Shown one piece after another: positions 34,385-49,945 of a stretch of 64,000 nt of DNA. Source of the DNA: Chrysomallon squamiferum (taxonomy: Eukaryota > Mollusca > Gastropoda > Neomphalida > Peltospiridae); NCBI GenBank assembly GCA_012295275.1, contig CM022673.1:15269810-15333809 (forward strand), in the 5' to 3' direction. Position 1 is the stretch's first letter. Each line of letters starts with the position of its first letter. Both the position numbers and the translations under genes were made by a program. The notes under the pieces were generated by a model, which did not search any database, was not told the origin of the DNA, and saw only the letters and a program-made list of their open reading frames with translations.

Positions 34385-35915
34385 CATGTAATTAATGTAA
34401 GTCTCCACATGTACCCATGTACATACATACGTATTTAAAATTATCTTATATTTTATCCAAGAATTGTTTAAAGCAAACTCATATAAACTGATAAAAATAA
34501 ATATTAAAATTAAATTCTATTTAAAAAAAAAAAAATGAATTCTAATTATAATGCTACACGAAGTGCTGAATATTGATTTAATTTTTTTTTTAAATTTAAA
34601 ATTTAAAGCAGTGAAGTGCGTTTGACAGATGAACAAATGAACATGTTGTGGGCAATGGGGCGAGAGGCAGCTGTTTGTGAAAACAACTCTCCTCATTTGC
34701 ATCCTTTCTTCCAGATCGCTTCATCTTACTTGTTTTTATCTTAGATTTATTTCTGGGTTTGTTTCATTGACGTATTATATTTCATTGTCCAATAAGAGGA
34801 ACATAACTGAATTTATACATATGGATACAGTTTAAATGAATTTTAGAATTTAAAATTTAATATATATATATAAATGAAATAAAGTAAAATAAAATAAAAA
34901 AATAAAATGAAACAAAATTAAACAAAATATAAGAGAAATAAAATGAAATTAATTAAAAAAAAGAAAAAAAGATACCCCCCCAAAAATAAACAAGATTTAG
35001 AAAAAAACGGAAAAAGAAAAAAAAAGAAGAAAAAAGAAAGCCTAGCCCCCTCAAACAAACGCAAACAACAACAAGAAAAAAAAACCGCAGCAAACAACAC
35101 TGAAATAAAGATAACAAAAAAAACAAAAAGCAAACAAAAACACCCCTAGATTTTAAAATTAAACTCGATTTATGAACTATAGAATTTATTGTTTTAAAAT
35201 TAAATAAAATCTGTTTGTTTCTCAGTGGAAATTATAATGATGTGATAGGTAATGTAATTTATTATATAATTTTATTTTAACTAAATCATTAAAAATAACA
35301 GAAATAAAATAAAAACAAAATGTTTTTCACATAAAACTGAAAACACAGAAAAATTAAATACAAAGCAAAAATCTTTAAAATAAATAAATAAATAAATTAA
35401 AACAGCAACAACAACAAAATAATAATAATAAACAATCTCCTATATCGAAAGCAACAACAACAATATCATTGCTTTGATTTTCTAAAACATTTACACATAA
35501 TTCTATTAGATTTCATTCATGATAAACCATCAAATTTTCACAGCTGGACATGGTACAAGACACATTTTTATCTATATTTTTTCGTTGTAGCATTTAATAT
35601 ATGTCTTACATTATAACATATTTTTGTCAAAGAGAGGGAGACAGCAATGAGACAACTTATTTTGTCACTGTGTGATTCGACAGAATTGTGCTAGATCTGA
35701 TTACCAGCGAAATGAAAAATGTTTTCAGGAAGGAAAATGAATGAAGAAGCTAAAATAAAATTGCTAGGAGGAACTGACCTGATTGTTGAAAACATTTTTG
35801 TGCCATTTATTCCTAGAAGCTGACAAATGACCATTACAGATAGGGTGCAAACAATTATGTCTGTATGTTTTCGCAATTCTGTGACATGTAGAAAAACAGA
35901 CGAACAAATATAGGG
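34385..35915. other. AT-rich stretch; strongly A-biased plus strand
   Basis: From 34,870 to 35,420 the plus strand is dominated by A with few T, in AAAT/AAAC/AACAA words. Open frames on either strand are Lys- or Phe-rich artefacts. No exon recognised. Confidence 0.55.
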
Positions 35916-35918
35916 CCA

Positions 35919-35919
35919 G

Positions 35920-36001
<82 letters not shown>

Positions 36002-36260
36002 TTATAAATGTAAATGCGGGCAAAAACACACACAAAAACAAACACAATCCAAACACATGTATACAGATAGGTATATACATATATAAATATATTTTCATAT
36101 CTACATCCATCCATCCATCCCCACCTACCTACCTAATACATATAAACATATATATATACATAATATATATATGTGTGTGTGTATATATATATATATATAC
36201 ATACACCATACATTCATACATACATTTTTTGTACAAACATCCATACATACATAAAAAGTC
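35919..36260 (+). repeat. (TA)n-(TG)n, (CATC)n and ATAC/TATA repeats
   Basis: (TA)n at 35,920-35,960 joins (TG)n at 35,961-36,001. (CATC)/(CTAC) words lie at 36,103-36,135, then mixed TATA/GTGT/ATAC words to 36,255. Confidence 0.92.
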
Positions 36261-36783
36261 ATATAAAAAAACCATAATTCTGATGGATTCTAGATATTTA
36301 TGGATCTCTGACCCAGGTGCTATCTCGCTTTCAGTGTTCACACACCTTATTTCTTTGAGACTAATTGACTTCTTGTACAAACAAGTGTTTCCTCCAGAGG
36401 GTGATTAGTACGGTTACTGACCTGAAGTGGGAAACACGAAATTAACCTAATACTAATACTAGCAGTTAATGTCTGTCAGCGCTGGTAAAAATTAGAGTTA
36501 AGAGATTTCGAGACCTATTTGACAAAACGAACCGAATCGTTTTTTGAATCCTGTAGGCAGAAATAATCACATCGGTCAATGACAGACAGAATTACGTTTA
36601 TTGAGAATTAAGATTACAGGGTTTATTTAACGTGAGACATTTTGTTAATAATCCCCATTTTTGGTTGTATGTCACGTATTTGTATGACACTGGTACGTGC
36701 TGGTAAAGGACATGACAGAAAGGTGAGGCTAGAACAGCTACATAGATAGAGAGGGAGAGAGATATATAGACAGGTAGATAAAT

Positions 36784-36976
<193 letters not shown>

Positions 36977-37271
36977 GGACAGTTATCTACATACAAAAAT
37001 ACAAACAATATTTGCATGTTTATTAGACAGATTCAGATTAAAATTATTAAATATAGGTAATGTATGTAGGCTAAATAATACATTGAAAATATATAATACC
37101 TTTTGATATCAGTAGATGTTTACTAAGAACTGACGCAAGCGTTGACGGTATTCATAATCATTCCAAATTGAAGATGTCTTCACCTTTCTCGATAAAATAA
37201 TAAATCTAAACTATACTGACAAATAATTTATCTGTCTGCTGTGATTTGGGTTGTTTTAACACGAAAGTACT

Positions 37272-37338
37272 AGATATTTTTTTCTTGTTTTCCTTTCCTT
37301 GTTTTAAATTAGATTTTTTTCTTGTTTTCCTTTCCTTG
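37272..37338 (+). repeat. Short tandem duplication of a pyrimidine-rich word
   Basis: agat plus ttttttcttgttttcctttcc occurs twice about 39-40 bases apart. Confidence 0.6.
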
Positions 37339-38099
37339 GTTTATCTTAGTCCAAATGCACATTTTAGTGCATATGTCAACTTACATTCAAGTGCAGATCT
37401 AGTATTCTATACAAAAAATAATAATAGTCTAAAAAAAAAAAATATAGCTTTGAAACATCAAGAAAATCGAGTAAGCGCATATATCGTAAATATAGTGGGT
37501 TTGCTGTATAAAACCAAATTCAATATGAAATATATATGTAATATAAAATAGGACAGTTTGTCTTTTGCGGCATGAAATAATCTTATTTTCATTTAACATA
37601 CATCTCAGCAAGTTTTTAAACTCTCATTTCTTTGTGAACGCGTTTTATATTTTTTTGATATCTCTAGTAAATTTTGATTTTTTTAAAATATTTTTTTATT
37701 TGTTTTACTGTTTTTATTTCCAGAAAGCATATTCTGTTAATGGCAGGTATCTTGAAAGAGTCATTAAGTAAAATCCTATATTTTCAATACCTGAAACGTA
37801 TAGCCACGAGCAACGATTACTTTTGATGTCATATTGTGAAATAAAAGCATAAAAGATTTCAACAGAATACTTGGCACGCAAAACATGTTTTCTCTAAATG
37901 TCAAGTATACTTTTTGAACAAAACGTAATATTTCATTCATTTTCCTCTTTGAAAACCCGCCTAGAGCCATATAAAACTGATAATTTATTAGCAAGAAAAA
38001 TCTAACATGACAATATATTGAGCTACTGTACTGACTGAATTAATAGGATATTTTCAAGTATATTAAGTATTATCATGTTGTATGCTCTGTTCAAGATTC

Positions 38100-38244
38100 A
38101 TAATTTAGAACTGTGATGTACGTATATATAATGTGTGTATGCATGTATGTATATATATGTGTGTGTGTGTGTTTGTGTATACACACATACATATATATCT
38201 ATATATCTCTCTTTCTCTCTCTCTCTTTATATATATATATATAT

Positions 38245-38319
<75 letters not shown>

Positions 38320-38335
38320 TATAGATAGATAGATT
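38100..38335 (+). repeat. TATG/GT, (TC)n, (TA)n and (GATA)n compound repeat
   Basis: A mixed TATG/GTGT patch leads to a short (TC)n, (TA)n near 38,228-38,246, then (GATA)n to about 38,335. Confidence 0.92.
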
Positions 38336-41300
38336 GTTTGTGTATACTTCCTTCCTGTATGTCTATAATAAAATGTTATAATACTGGAGACACTGCAGTT
38401 GGTGAGTTCACCAGAAGACGATGAAATATTGCAAATCATATCATCATTACAAGACGTAATTTGTACCGGGGGATAAACACTGGCCAATAGGATACGAGTT
38501 AATCATAGTCTTCATTAATAGTAGAGACAGGAAAGTAATAGAGATGGTAGGGACAAAGACTTTTCTAAAAGTGTTTTAATCAATATGGAGATTATCAGAA
38601 AAGTCGTCATGACATAGATGTAAGAAAATAACTGAAGGTCAGACTGTTACATGCCAAGACAAAAGTATCCAGCTAGTACAGCAGTCTTTGGTATCAAATA
38701 TACGATCTTTATGTTATAAAAATTTGAATATTCTTTATCAGTTAACATGAAGATATCTATCTCATTGTCAGTCTGTCTGTTTCTGTTAGACGTATATAAC
38801 TGGCTTCTCATTGATACGAAAGTAACTACGTATATTTTAATAAATCAGATGACAGACACTGTCCAAAGCGACGAGTAGAACTATGAAACATGCCTATGGG
38901 CTAGCACTAAACCACTCTGCTGTTAGAGGAATGACTTTTGTGAAATATCGTTTACATAGTGCGGATTTGTATAAACCCCAAGTAACAATGAAGCAAAAAT
39001 AAAACAAATAAAATAAAACACAATGAAAATAAATAAGATAAAATAAAAATACAATAAAATAAAATAAAGTAGAATTAATAATGATAAATTTAAATAAAAT
39101 AAAATTAAATATTAAAACCCTAACCGCACCAGACTAAACCATATCATTAACGAAAGAACCAACAAAAAATAAAATACTTCCGGGCACAATTATCAATTTT
39201 ATTAAGTATATATAAGTTACTTTTCATATTTAGGAAAAATATTTATCTATCAAATAATTATAGGTTTCGAAAAGTAAATCTCCAAATTTCTTTTTGGAGC
39301 AATAAATTCCACAAAAACAGGTCAACAAAATCTCTTTAATCCGATATAAACTCAATATGCTTTTAGCGTCGGCATCAGAATCTACTTAATCAGTGAATGC
39401 ACATATAATGATTTTCTCTAATTCTTTAAATAACTTTGTAATGCATTTTTAAAATTCTTTTCGAATTCCTTGAATTTTCTTAAGATTTATTTCTTTAAAA
39501 CCAGACGGCATGTAATTCCGTATTTTATTAAAAGTAATTCTTTGTTTTCAAACTGCTATGATAACATGCCAAAGCCCAGACTTTGTGTCAGAATTTACTT
39601 TTTTCAGTCTGCGATGATATAAGACTTTACTTTCTTTGTGTGCTTGATAGTGCAAATGAAAGCACTGTAGTGCTAAAGCTTAATTTAGAAAAGAAGAAGA
39701 AGAAGAAATTAAACAGGATAAAAAAATATACAAATATACAAATATACAAATATTCATACACACATACAAAATACTTACATATATACATACATACATTTAT
39801 AAATACATATGTACGTATGGATGCATTCTGCATGTATGCATGAATGTACGTAGATAAGATTTACATTAATTTTATCAGGTTTAAACAAAGTTTATGTGTT
39901 AATAAGAACAAAATGCGAATAAAATACTTATTATTATTATTATTATTATTTTTTTTTTTTTGCAAAAGAAATATTCTTCAACGTTTACACCATAGCGCTA
40001 TAAAAAAAAGAAAAGGAAAAAAAATTCTCTCAAACTGAAGAAGACTAAATTGGTTTTCTTCTTTTGTGAAAAAATTAAATAAAATAAAGTTCATTTCGTT
40101 TTCTCGCAGGTCAGCATGATTTCGTAGTAAAGTTCCATAAGATAATTTGCGCTTTATGAATTTTTTTAAATTTTATGAATTTTTTAAAACAGTGACAATC
40201 AACAATATGAATTTAAAGTGGGCATTTTTCATGAAAAAAGTCATGTTAAAAGTAAATTTACTGGTTTTTTGTTTTTGTTTTTATTTATTTATTTATTTAT
40301 TGTTAGTGCAATAAACCTGTTATAATGACTATGAAAAAATCCGACTCATAAGAGTGGTGTAAGAAATACATTTTCATATTGTTGCAATGTCTATATAGAA
40401 GCAACCTTATTATGGAGCAAAGCAATACACAGAACAATTACATTTCCTAATGGCGCAGTTCTTCATTTTATGCAAACTCGTCACGAAAAAAAGGTATTTA
40501 GATTGCTATATTTGTATAGTTAATAATATAAATGGTTTATGAAAGAAACTACATGAACTATGGGTATTAAAATTAAATTATGATACAGGAATCAACAACC
40601 TACAAATCTTTCAATACGCAGACACTAACCTAAAAATAAAATTTTTTCCCAATAAAGGAAACATTTTAATATGAGGAAAATATATTGTTACATTATTCTA
40701 TGGGTATCTGCATAATGAAAGTGATGAAACATATGAAACTTCATTTCTAGAATTATGTAACAAAAATGACACAACAATAAGAAGAAATTTTCTTAACGTA
40801 TAAAATTATCGTGGGAAATTGATATCAGAATTGCATTAATATGTAGCTAATTCAACATACCAACTCTTAAATATATTGGATATTCGTCCCCGTAATTGCT
40901 ATCTGAATATAGAAACTCGTGTAATAAGTGCAAACTCATCGCCTCAGGAAATAGACTTTAGTATTACATTATTGTATTAGAATCTCTGTGACGTGGCTAT
41001 TTTACAACATGCGGAAACACGTCACGTCCTGGGCCAGCGAAAGACAAGTATAATTGAATTATTCACAAATCACTATGCAAATCGCTCCACTGATCTTTCT
41101 CATTCTGTAGTGTTGCTCCACAATAGAAGCCAATCTCAATGAAGGAGGGGAGTAAAGTAATCAACGCGCTTTACACAGCAGTACCTAATATCTGGGACAA
41201 TGGAATCATCTTCGATTTAATACGATTGAGAACACTTCCAGTCTGTCTGTCTTCATTCAGTGGGCATTTCACGGGATCAGACAGAAGAAAATATCCAAGA

Positions 41301-41840
41301 GCTCTTCGTGTACTCTTGTTCAAGGTTAAGTTATTTATCTGGTTTTGTTAAAAGGGGCCGAAGAAGAAACAGTATTATTTAGCGGCAGTGGTTCAGTCGC
41401 CAGGTTTAAATCAGATGGCAGATGGATCGCATGATAGCATGATTAAGAGATATTTCGGAGCCAAAGGACAACGAACGTATGAATCAAAATAATTAATGCT
41501 TTAATGTTTTAAAATATATATTTCAAGGAGAGAATGCTTCAGTTACTGGTATGAGTATACTATTTATTTTGAGCTACGTTTGTTTTTTAAAGCAAAGGAA
41601 AACGTCATCCTCTATGGTTTGTTAATATAAAAATGACCAGTTCAGAACAAGCAGATTTAAAAAAAAAAAAATAACGACGAATTTAGTCTAAAAGAACCTT
41701 TTAGTATTAGTAAAACACAATACTGTTTATGTTTATTATGTTGCAGATAAGATATAAATTATTAAACTAATTTTAGAAAGTGATATATTTAAAGTCCCTC
41801 GCCACCTTGATACAGGTGTCATTACTATTTTATTTATTTT
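38336..41840. other. AT-rich stretch without a recognisable gene
   Basis: An AAATAAA-rich stretch lies at 38,990-39,110, a (GAA)n plus ATAC patch at 39,690-39,810, and (ATT)n/poly(T) at 39,930-39,961. A slightly less AT-rich part at 41,000-41,480 has a 70-residue frame (41,139-41,351, plus) of no recognised family. Confidence 0.5.
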
Positions 41841-41846
41841 TATTTT

Positions 41847-41883
<37 letters not shown>

Positions 41884-41920
41884 TTTTTTATTTTTTATTA
41901 TTATTATTATTTATTTTTTT
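41829..41920 (+). repeat. Poly(T) with ATT flank
   Basis: TATTTTTATTT words, a T run of more than 30 at about 41,849-41,881, then ATT words. Confidence 0.9.
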
Positions 41921-42193
41921 GACAAATGATATTAAAAAAGACTGGGGTCGGGTTAATTAACACGGCAAATACTTTAATCTAAAATATTACTGCACATGAG
42001 GGATTTTCGTAAGTTAAGACCAGCTGATCATTGTAAATCTAGAAAATTAAACAGTTTATGGTTCTGTTTTCTCGAGAGTTATTTCTTCTTTATATATTCC
42101 ATAGAGACACATAAATACACTAAAAGACAGAAAAGAAATAAAAAGAGAAAAAAAAGCACAACAACAAAAAGACAAAGTAAGAAATAAATATAC

Positions 42194-42196
<3 letters not shown>

Positions 42197-42281
<85 letters not shown>
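42197..42281 (+). repeat. (GA)n microsatellite, ~84 bp
   Basis: Pure GA tract with a GATA-like end. Confidence 0.95.
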
Positions 42282-42284
<3 letters not shown>

Positions 42285-45200
42285 TAGATAGAGAGAATGA
42301 TATACAAGGACAGATGAATATTTAATAACGGATTTGTTTTAACATAAAATAAAGACATTTTTAAATAGCTTTAACCTAATATAAGAAATAAAAATAAAAA
42401 ACTGTTCGATGCTTGGGAAGAATTCTCTTCGTTATTTCTTAATAACTTCATTTGCCCCATGTGACCTCCTTAAGTTTGCTTCCTTAGTTATGATTTAATA
42501 ATTCAATGATCATTATTTAAATGGGAAAAGAGGCAGGTTAACAGCAACTCTGAAAGATAGAAGATCAGACGAAAGAAACGAAATGGCAGGGTATCAGACA
42601 GGTACACATTTCAAGAGACTTTACATACTGGTGAGAGAAAAGAGAAAGATATATAATATCTTTAGAGAAAGAAGAACAGTTACGTGACAAAAAGAAAAAG
42701 AAAGAAAGAAAGAGAGGGAATGATAGAGTGATGGATAAAGAGAGTGTGTGTGTGCTAGTGACTGAAACTAATATGGTCAGAATAATAATGTAATTGAGTT
42801 TTTTTAAATTGAAATAAGTATTATAAAAGACTGATTATATGGAGAAATCATAAAACTGTATACAACATTTATTTTTCATGTTGATTTACTGGAGTTTTTT
42901 CGGCATCTGTTCGCTGCAATTTTCAGTCATTGTCAGTATTAAATTCAAACCTAAATATTAGAAATAAATTAATAAAGATATCATTGTAAAAAATAAATGC
43001 ATTATTTAACATACTCATCGTACTTTTAACCTACATTTACCTGTTATTGAGTCATTATACGTAATAAAGCGCCATACACATAATAAGAAAGGAAACCTTC
43101 AGATAATCTCTTTTATTATTAAGAGAAGAAAGACATTTTTTTAAAAAGGCGTTTCCTAAACACAGAAAACTGTATTTGTTTATAAAGGAGAAGTGGAACA
43201 AACCGAATAAAAATAACTTTAGAATATTCGGGTTTTAACAGCAACATCTTTCAACCCATCTTGTTGATTCCTTAATTTGTTAAAGAAATATCATTCTGAA
43301 TTATCTTTAATATCAAAATACTGCAGTTCGCAAGAATGACTCGAATATACATACTTTCAAAATGTTTTTCACATTTGTAAAGGGTGTAGTAAAACGTTGA
43401 ATGTATAGGTTGGCAATCGATTCACATAAAAGATACTTCAGACTGAAACGGTCGACGGATTTCCATGGAAGATGTCTACAGTCGGAAATGAAAGGTTTTA
43501 TACAAATATGTCTTGTTTTCCTGGCATTCATCAGAGCCCACTGTGCTCGATGAAGCCATTTTCTAGCAGAGAAAACGAATTCCTATACATTGTTGATAAT
43601 CGAGATCAAAAGAGTCTCCGATTAACTCAAGACAATTTATTTGTGACTATTTTTATAGAGAAAATTTGCGTTAAATAATGATTTGGTAATTTAAACAGAA
43701 TGCCGGCTCTCTTCAAATACAGATCCATGGAATATGGTTGCCTAATTGCTTTTAGTAGAAATAAATTAATTGAATAAGTAAAAATATTTCTAGGCTAAAC
43801 TGAACAATATAAATGAAGGAATATAGAAAATAAATGATAATGACAATTATTTTTATTAATAAACGATCAAAAAAAAAATCTTGAAAGCGAAGGTAATCAT
43901 GGTAATAATGATGACAATGTAGTTCATGTAATGAATCTCAGAATTATCCTTAATTATTTAGTTATTTTCGTGTTTTCTTCTTATGCTATCATGGAGTAAA
44001 TAAAAATCAGTTTTTTTTTCTTTTATTTAAATAATATGTTTTCTTTAAAACTTTCTATTTTACTTTTCTTTCGAAAAAAAAAAAAAATAAATTAAAAAAA
44101 ATCAAATCCTAATGAAAAGGGCAGTTCTGAACGAGTGGCAATGGTAAGCCATAACTCCCAAATCAACAGCAAAAAAAAATAAAAAATAATAATAAAAATA
44201 AAAATAAAACAAGGATCAAAAACCAAAATACCCCCCAAAAAACTACACAAAAAACAACAAAAAAACACAACAGCAAAACAACAAACCAATAACAACCAGA
44301 AAACAAATAGCAGCATTAAGACTTGAGAAGAAAACAAAAAATATTCAAATGACTAATCAGCCATTCATTTAGGAAACTGCTACAGACAAGTCATTTCCCT
44401 GGATACCCGCTTAATGTCGTTTGTCGCCTATAGTCATTATTCTTCTTGTATTTCTAACCACGAAAATAGATAAGCGAAGACGATATGGATGTTTCACATG
44501 TACTATCGCTTGCACACTTTGTCCCAAAGGACACAATTAAAAGTATTGGTAGCCATGCAAACAGTTACCATTTTGCAAGATATTAAGACCATCATGCAAA
44601 TTCTCAGCAATTGTGCTGTATCAGTCCGAGCCAATAAGTAAGTTTGTATTAAAACAAAACAAAAAAATGGTAATGCTTTTAGGACAACCAAACAAAAATA
44701 AAGCAAATAATTTACCCTGCAGAGTTACGTTAAATTTTGAGGACGATAGAAATTATCACGCAAATTCTTGAATATCAAATTAATTTGCTTCAGTTCGTGT
44801 TAGCATAGAAATACGATCACAACTCTGTAATGTTTTTAGAACCTTGTAACAAAATTTCAAGATTTTGGTCACGATAATGAAAAATACTGAATGTAATAAT
44901 AAAATATATTTTAGTTTAATGTATATGTTTTGTCAATACATTATCAATTACAATTTAATCTCGTTTCTAATATAAATGTTTCCTTCTAATCCCTCTTATT
45001 AATTTGTTTTCGCAATTAAATGATATGCCCTTCAAGTCTGTTTAAGAGAGCAGAGTAATGGTACTTTTATTTTCTACATCCTTTGCTACCTCTTTTGTAA
45101 CGGTATTTTATTTACAGATTCAGAAATGGTTTAATTTTCTAAATTAATACTGACTTGAGCTTGCAATTCCATTAACATCTTGAAATGTTGTTCTAGAGTA

Positions 45201-45400
45201 ATAATGGAAACTCTTCTTAGATTATTTTCCAAATTAATGTTCTTTTAATGCATTACACAGATTAATGCATTATACATGATTTAATGTTTAGGAAAATAAA
45301 AATGGGGTAAACCTAATTAGAACAAATTCTTGAGTAATAAGAAAAAGCGTAATATTGAAGATGAAAGGTTAAAGATTATTAAATAACAACAAGAATAAAT
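42282..45400. other. AT-rich stretch without a recognisable gene
   Basis: GAAA-rich patch at 42,630-42,740, A-rich patch at 44,070-44,340. No frame with a recognisable domain. Confidence 0.5.
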
Positions 45401-45478
45401 CACAACGAACACCAGCACCAACCACCACAATCACCACCACCACTACTAACAAAAACAACATCAGCAGTAACAATAATC

Positions 45479-45550
<72 letters not shown>

Positions 45551-45662
45551 GTAATAATAATGCTAATAATAATAATAGTAATAATAATAATAACAACAAC
45601 AACAACAACAACAATAATAATAATAATATAGTAACAGTAACAAGAAGAAGAAGAAGAAGAAG
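45400..45662 (+). repeat. (CAC/CAA) - (AAT)n - (ACA)n - (AAT)n - (AGA)n compound repeat
   Basis: CAC/CAA words at 45,408-45,470, (AAT)n from 45,477 to about 45,592 with a few interruptions, (ACA)n at 45,593-45,612, (AAT)n again, and (AGA)n at 45,644-45,661. Confidence 0.92.
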
Positions 45663-47500
45663 CCTTGGCGACAACGATACAAAAACAAATAGTTTTAAGA
45701 ATTCCCCATTTTGTAAGAATATTCAGGACAAGCATTTTTTTGTCCGTTTAGTCCGTAGCTGTAATATTAATAATTGGCTTTATCAACAGAAGACACGTTT
45801 AGAGTCAGTCGACGATCCTTCACTTTTCTTTGTATCGGATCACAGTATTCATTTTCTGTTACGTTGAGATCAGAAGATTATCTCAGAGGTAAATTTTAAA
45901 TATTTATTTGTTGCGTATAACTGTTAACAGTACATACCGTTGTAAACAATATGTGGTCTGTTTAAGTATCGTTGGTTTATTGATATTTATTTTATATCAT
46001 TCTTTGCATAAATTTCGCTTATACCATTTTATCTTATTTATTCCTCTGCTGAACGGTCCGTGAGTAACTGAAGATGTCTTTTGTTCTTTCAGGATTTCTC
46101 ATTCATCAGTGCTGGAAACTGAGCGTTCAAAATCAGCTAAACTTTAAAACTGTACCGCCAATTATATGGACATCTCTTGGGCTCAGTTTTATTACTAACT
46201 GCCCGGTCGATTAAATCGTTCAATTAAACCAGATGAAAGCTTCCTCTGAGGCGTTAAAGGAATTCAGTGCAAAGTGCATGGACATGAATATGCCTAGCTG
46301 TCCCTCTGCTTCTAGTGTAACCATCACCTCAAGGAAATGAATATGGTCGTTGTGACTGTCATTAAAATTGTTCACGGATGAAGTGAGTTTGATTTCAAAC
46401 GTTATATTGAAAAGGTCGATTCCAAGCTGTTGTCATTTTAATTCGGTATTCAGAATCAAATGTGTTTTATTAAAAAACAAAATTAATTAATTTATTTATA
46501 AATGTATGTGTGTGTGTATTGCATGTATGTCTGTAGATATGTATGTATGTATATGTATGTATATAGTACGTATGTATGTATGTCTTCGTATATGTGTGTG
46601 TGTATATTAAAACTGAAATAAAATATGAGTTATTTATTTTCCATTATGAACTCTGATATTTTACTTTTGTTTCTGCTTATTGACTTGTAAGACATAAAAA
46701 TGACGCTGGTTTCGTCAAGCATGAAACGGAAAAATGTAAAATATTTTTCTCTTATTTTCTTCTGAAGCGTTTTAATGATTTTAAATATCATTATGTTTTT
46801 TTTTTTTTTTTTTTTCTCTTATCGTTAATGATTGTTAAATGGAATGTAACATGAAAGAAGTCACCTAGCAAAAACATTAATGAAATGAGACAAAGTATTA
46901 TTACATGTGGCAAGTGGGGTGTAACGTGGGGTGTAACATGGTGGCAATCGCAGACCTGAGACGTGATATGATTTTTACTGCTGCACTTACTCGAGGCGTG
47001 TTGTGTTGCAGTCAAAATCGTCTTTAGTGTGACCGCTACAGGAAGCGTTATTTTTAGATGACAAGTGATAGGTCTTACTAAAACTGTTATTTAGTCCCAC
47101 CGTTACATGAAATGTGATAGAAAACACTGAAACAGTCTTTAGTACCACACCCGACGTAAGAGATCGTAGTATTACTTGAACCATGACAGTTGCAAAATCA
47201 GGATTGAAAAAGAACATAAAATAATAACAAATAAATAATAAAAAGAAAAAAGAGAAACGAAAAAGAAAAAAGTAAAGAATATAAATAATTAAATGAATGT
47301 AGCACAGCTATCACATTAATTCGTGGGTTCATGCTTTTGCACAGAGAAAATTGTCAAAGCATACTACATACGAGATAGAATTCAGTAAAAAGGAATCATC
47401 AGCTTATGTTTGTATGCAAATTTATATGATTATGTACATATTTAGAAATGTAGATAGATAATTAGACAGTTTTGTAAGTATGCTAAATACCTGCTGTGTA
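45663..47500. other. AT-rich stretch; TATG patch and poly(T)
   Basis: TATG-type words at 46,500-46,610 and poly(T) at about 46,795-46,815. A tiny duplicated word gtggggtgtaac occurs at 46,915-46,938. No exon recognised. Confidence 0.5.
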
Positions 47501-47645
<145 letters not shown>

Positions 47646-48358
47646 CAAAATATAATAACAGAAATTCGTTTCGATAGAGGTGTTCTTGAATGCTTATTCA
47701 TAAACCATCCAAGGGAGAGAATCGAAATTAACGTTGTATCACATGTAAGTATAATATTATAATATTATATGTGAGCAAATACAAGAGTATTATTCTTCAG
47801 CACTATCTATCTAGAAGTAAAGAAAAGATACAGATCTTGAGTTACCTTTAGTATTAGTATTAGTTGTAATAAGATTAGGCGAAGCACTGTAATACCTTTA
47901 ATAAACGGAAGATAATATGATAAATAAAAGAAAAACTGAATGAATAATAATAATAAAATATTGGTAATAGTAAGAAAATAATAAATAGATACAAAATTAG
48001 AATCAGTATCTTGTTTAGTTTATTAATGATTATGATCATTATTCAGTAGATTTAGGTAAAATGAATATATCCTATCTCCATGTATCTTTCTAAAAATAAA
48101 TAAATGAAAAATAAAGAAACACGTAATTGTTATCAGCAAATGATGAAGTGCATTTTAAATAATCACTTACGTTCTGGTTGGGTTTCTTGCCCAGATATTT
48201 GCCAGATCATCTTTTTCAGGCGCCTTGTCAACAACACATTTGTAAACGTGAAATATTTTTTTCAAATCAAAATAAACAGTAGAAGAAATCCGTGTCTTAA
48301 GAACAAGAAGTACAATCAATGGTAATAAGTGAGATTTCAAAAAAAAAGAAAACAAAAA

Positions 48359-48363
48359 TGATG

Positions 48364-48434
<71 letters not shown>

Positions 48435-48435
48435 T
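48359..48435 (+). repeat. (AAT)n microsatellite, ~75 bp
   Basis: Pure trinucleotide tract. Confidence 0.95.
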
Positions 48436-48955
48436 AGTTATTATAAGTGTGTATCACTTTCATATGTGTCGGAAATACATGCTTAAACAAACTTTGAGCA
48501 CAAAATAGGATATAAAATGTATTCTATAAAATTTACATGACCGATAGACATGTGTCATCCATTTATCTGATTGAAAAGGTCATTTGCTTCTTACGCGATT
48601 ACAGAATGCCCTTGTTTCTATTTCTGTAATACCAGATATAAAATCTTAAATTGTATGATCGGTTACTGAATGCTTGAGTGAGTAAGTCAGTGAGACAGAA
48701 AGAAAGTGTAGTAGGTAAGGAGTGAAACTAAATGAGAAAGACATTTATATGTATTTAGTAATAAACTTTATGCTTTAAAAAAAATAAAACTCACAATATA
48801 TCCTTTCTGACAAAATAATAATTATATGTGTGTTCGTATGCGTAAATATCTGTATGCGTAAATATCTGTGTTTCTGGGTTTGTCGATAAATCAGTGCTGC
48901 CATAGCAAACAACGTAGAAAATTACATAAACAAAAATTAAATTTCATTATCATAC

Positions 48956-48956
48956 A

Positions 48957-49008
<52 letters not shown>
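48956..49008 (+). repeat. (ATT)n microsatellite, ~52 bp
   Basis: Pure trinucleotide tract. Confidence 0.95.
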
Positions 49009-49009
49009 G

Positions 49010-49835
49010 ATATTTTAATGAAATACTTTTGTTGTTCTTATTAAAAATATTTTATAACACATGATCTAAAATTATTTCAAGAATACCTCATTTCTCATTG
49101 TATTCTTTTTAATTCTCTTCATCTTCCGATTTTTATCTTCTTTTGAATCTTGGTGATGTATAAATATAAATAAAACTTAGGATTAAATATTATTTTAATT
49201 TAAGCTTCGATTTAAGGACACATGAATAGTTAATAAACGTTATGCATTTATTCTTTTTCATATGTTCTTATCACTGATATTTAGATTTAGCAGATGACCA
49301 TCTTTTGGATTTGATTCTAAAGTTAGGCTAAAATTAATTTGGGTCTGAAAATACGTTTTTAAGAAAATAGAAAGTTAAATAAATTGCATTTGTCTTTTTT
49401 TTAAGAGTAAATAGTAAAGATTATAATTACATTGCAGACTAGCTCACTAAAATAGGCTCGAAAAATTAATATATATGTAACTGTATATGTGTATGTATGT
49501 AAATGTGTATTTTCATATTTACTGGAGAAAAAAATGATAACAATTACCTCTAACTGTTTTTGTATTAATATTTTCACACGTCATCGACATCTGTTTTAAA
49601 TAACGAAACAAAAGAGTTCAGACATATTTTGATAGCACGCATAAATTATCAAATTTACATTTGAATTTTGTCTTTTTCGGCTGTTCGTTGTAAATAAAAA
49701 CGACAATAAAAGTAAATTAACATATAAAAGAAACATGAATATAATTTATATATAAAGTATTTATATTTTCGAATGTATTTGTGTATATATATAATGAATA
49801 AATATCGCTGTAGAAATTACAATTCAAAAAAATTG
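49010..49835. other. AT-rich stretch without a recognisable gene
   Basis: Nothing is recognised on either strand. Confidence 0.5.
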
Positions 49836-49837
49836 TT

Positions 49838-49874
49838 ATACATACATACATACATAGATACATACAGACACACA

Positions 49875-49943
<69 letters not shown>
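49838..49943 (+). repeat. (TACA)n-(CA)n-(CT)n compound repeat
   Basis: TACA words to about 49,868, (CA)n to 49,912, then (CT)n to 49,942. Confidence 0.95.

Positions 49944-49945
<2 letters not shown>

Noticed and set aside
41375-41420. tRNA A-box-like tagcggcagtgg and B-box-like ggtttaaatca, possible SINE promoter
   Set aside because: Boxes are too close together, the B box matches poorly and no tRNA fold or A-rich tail is visible.
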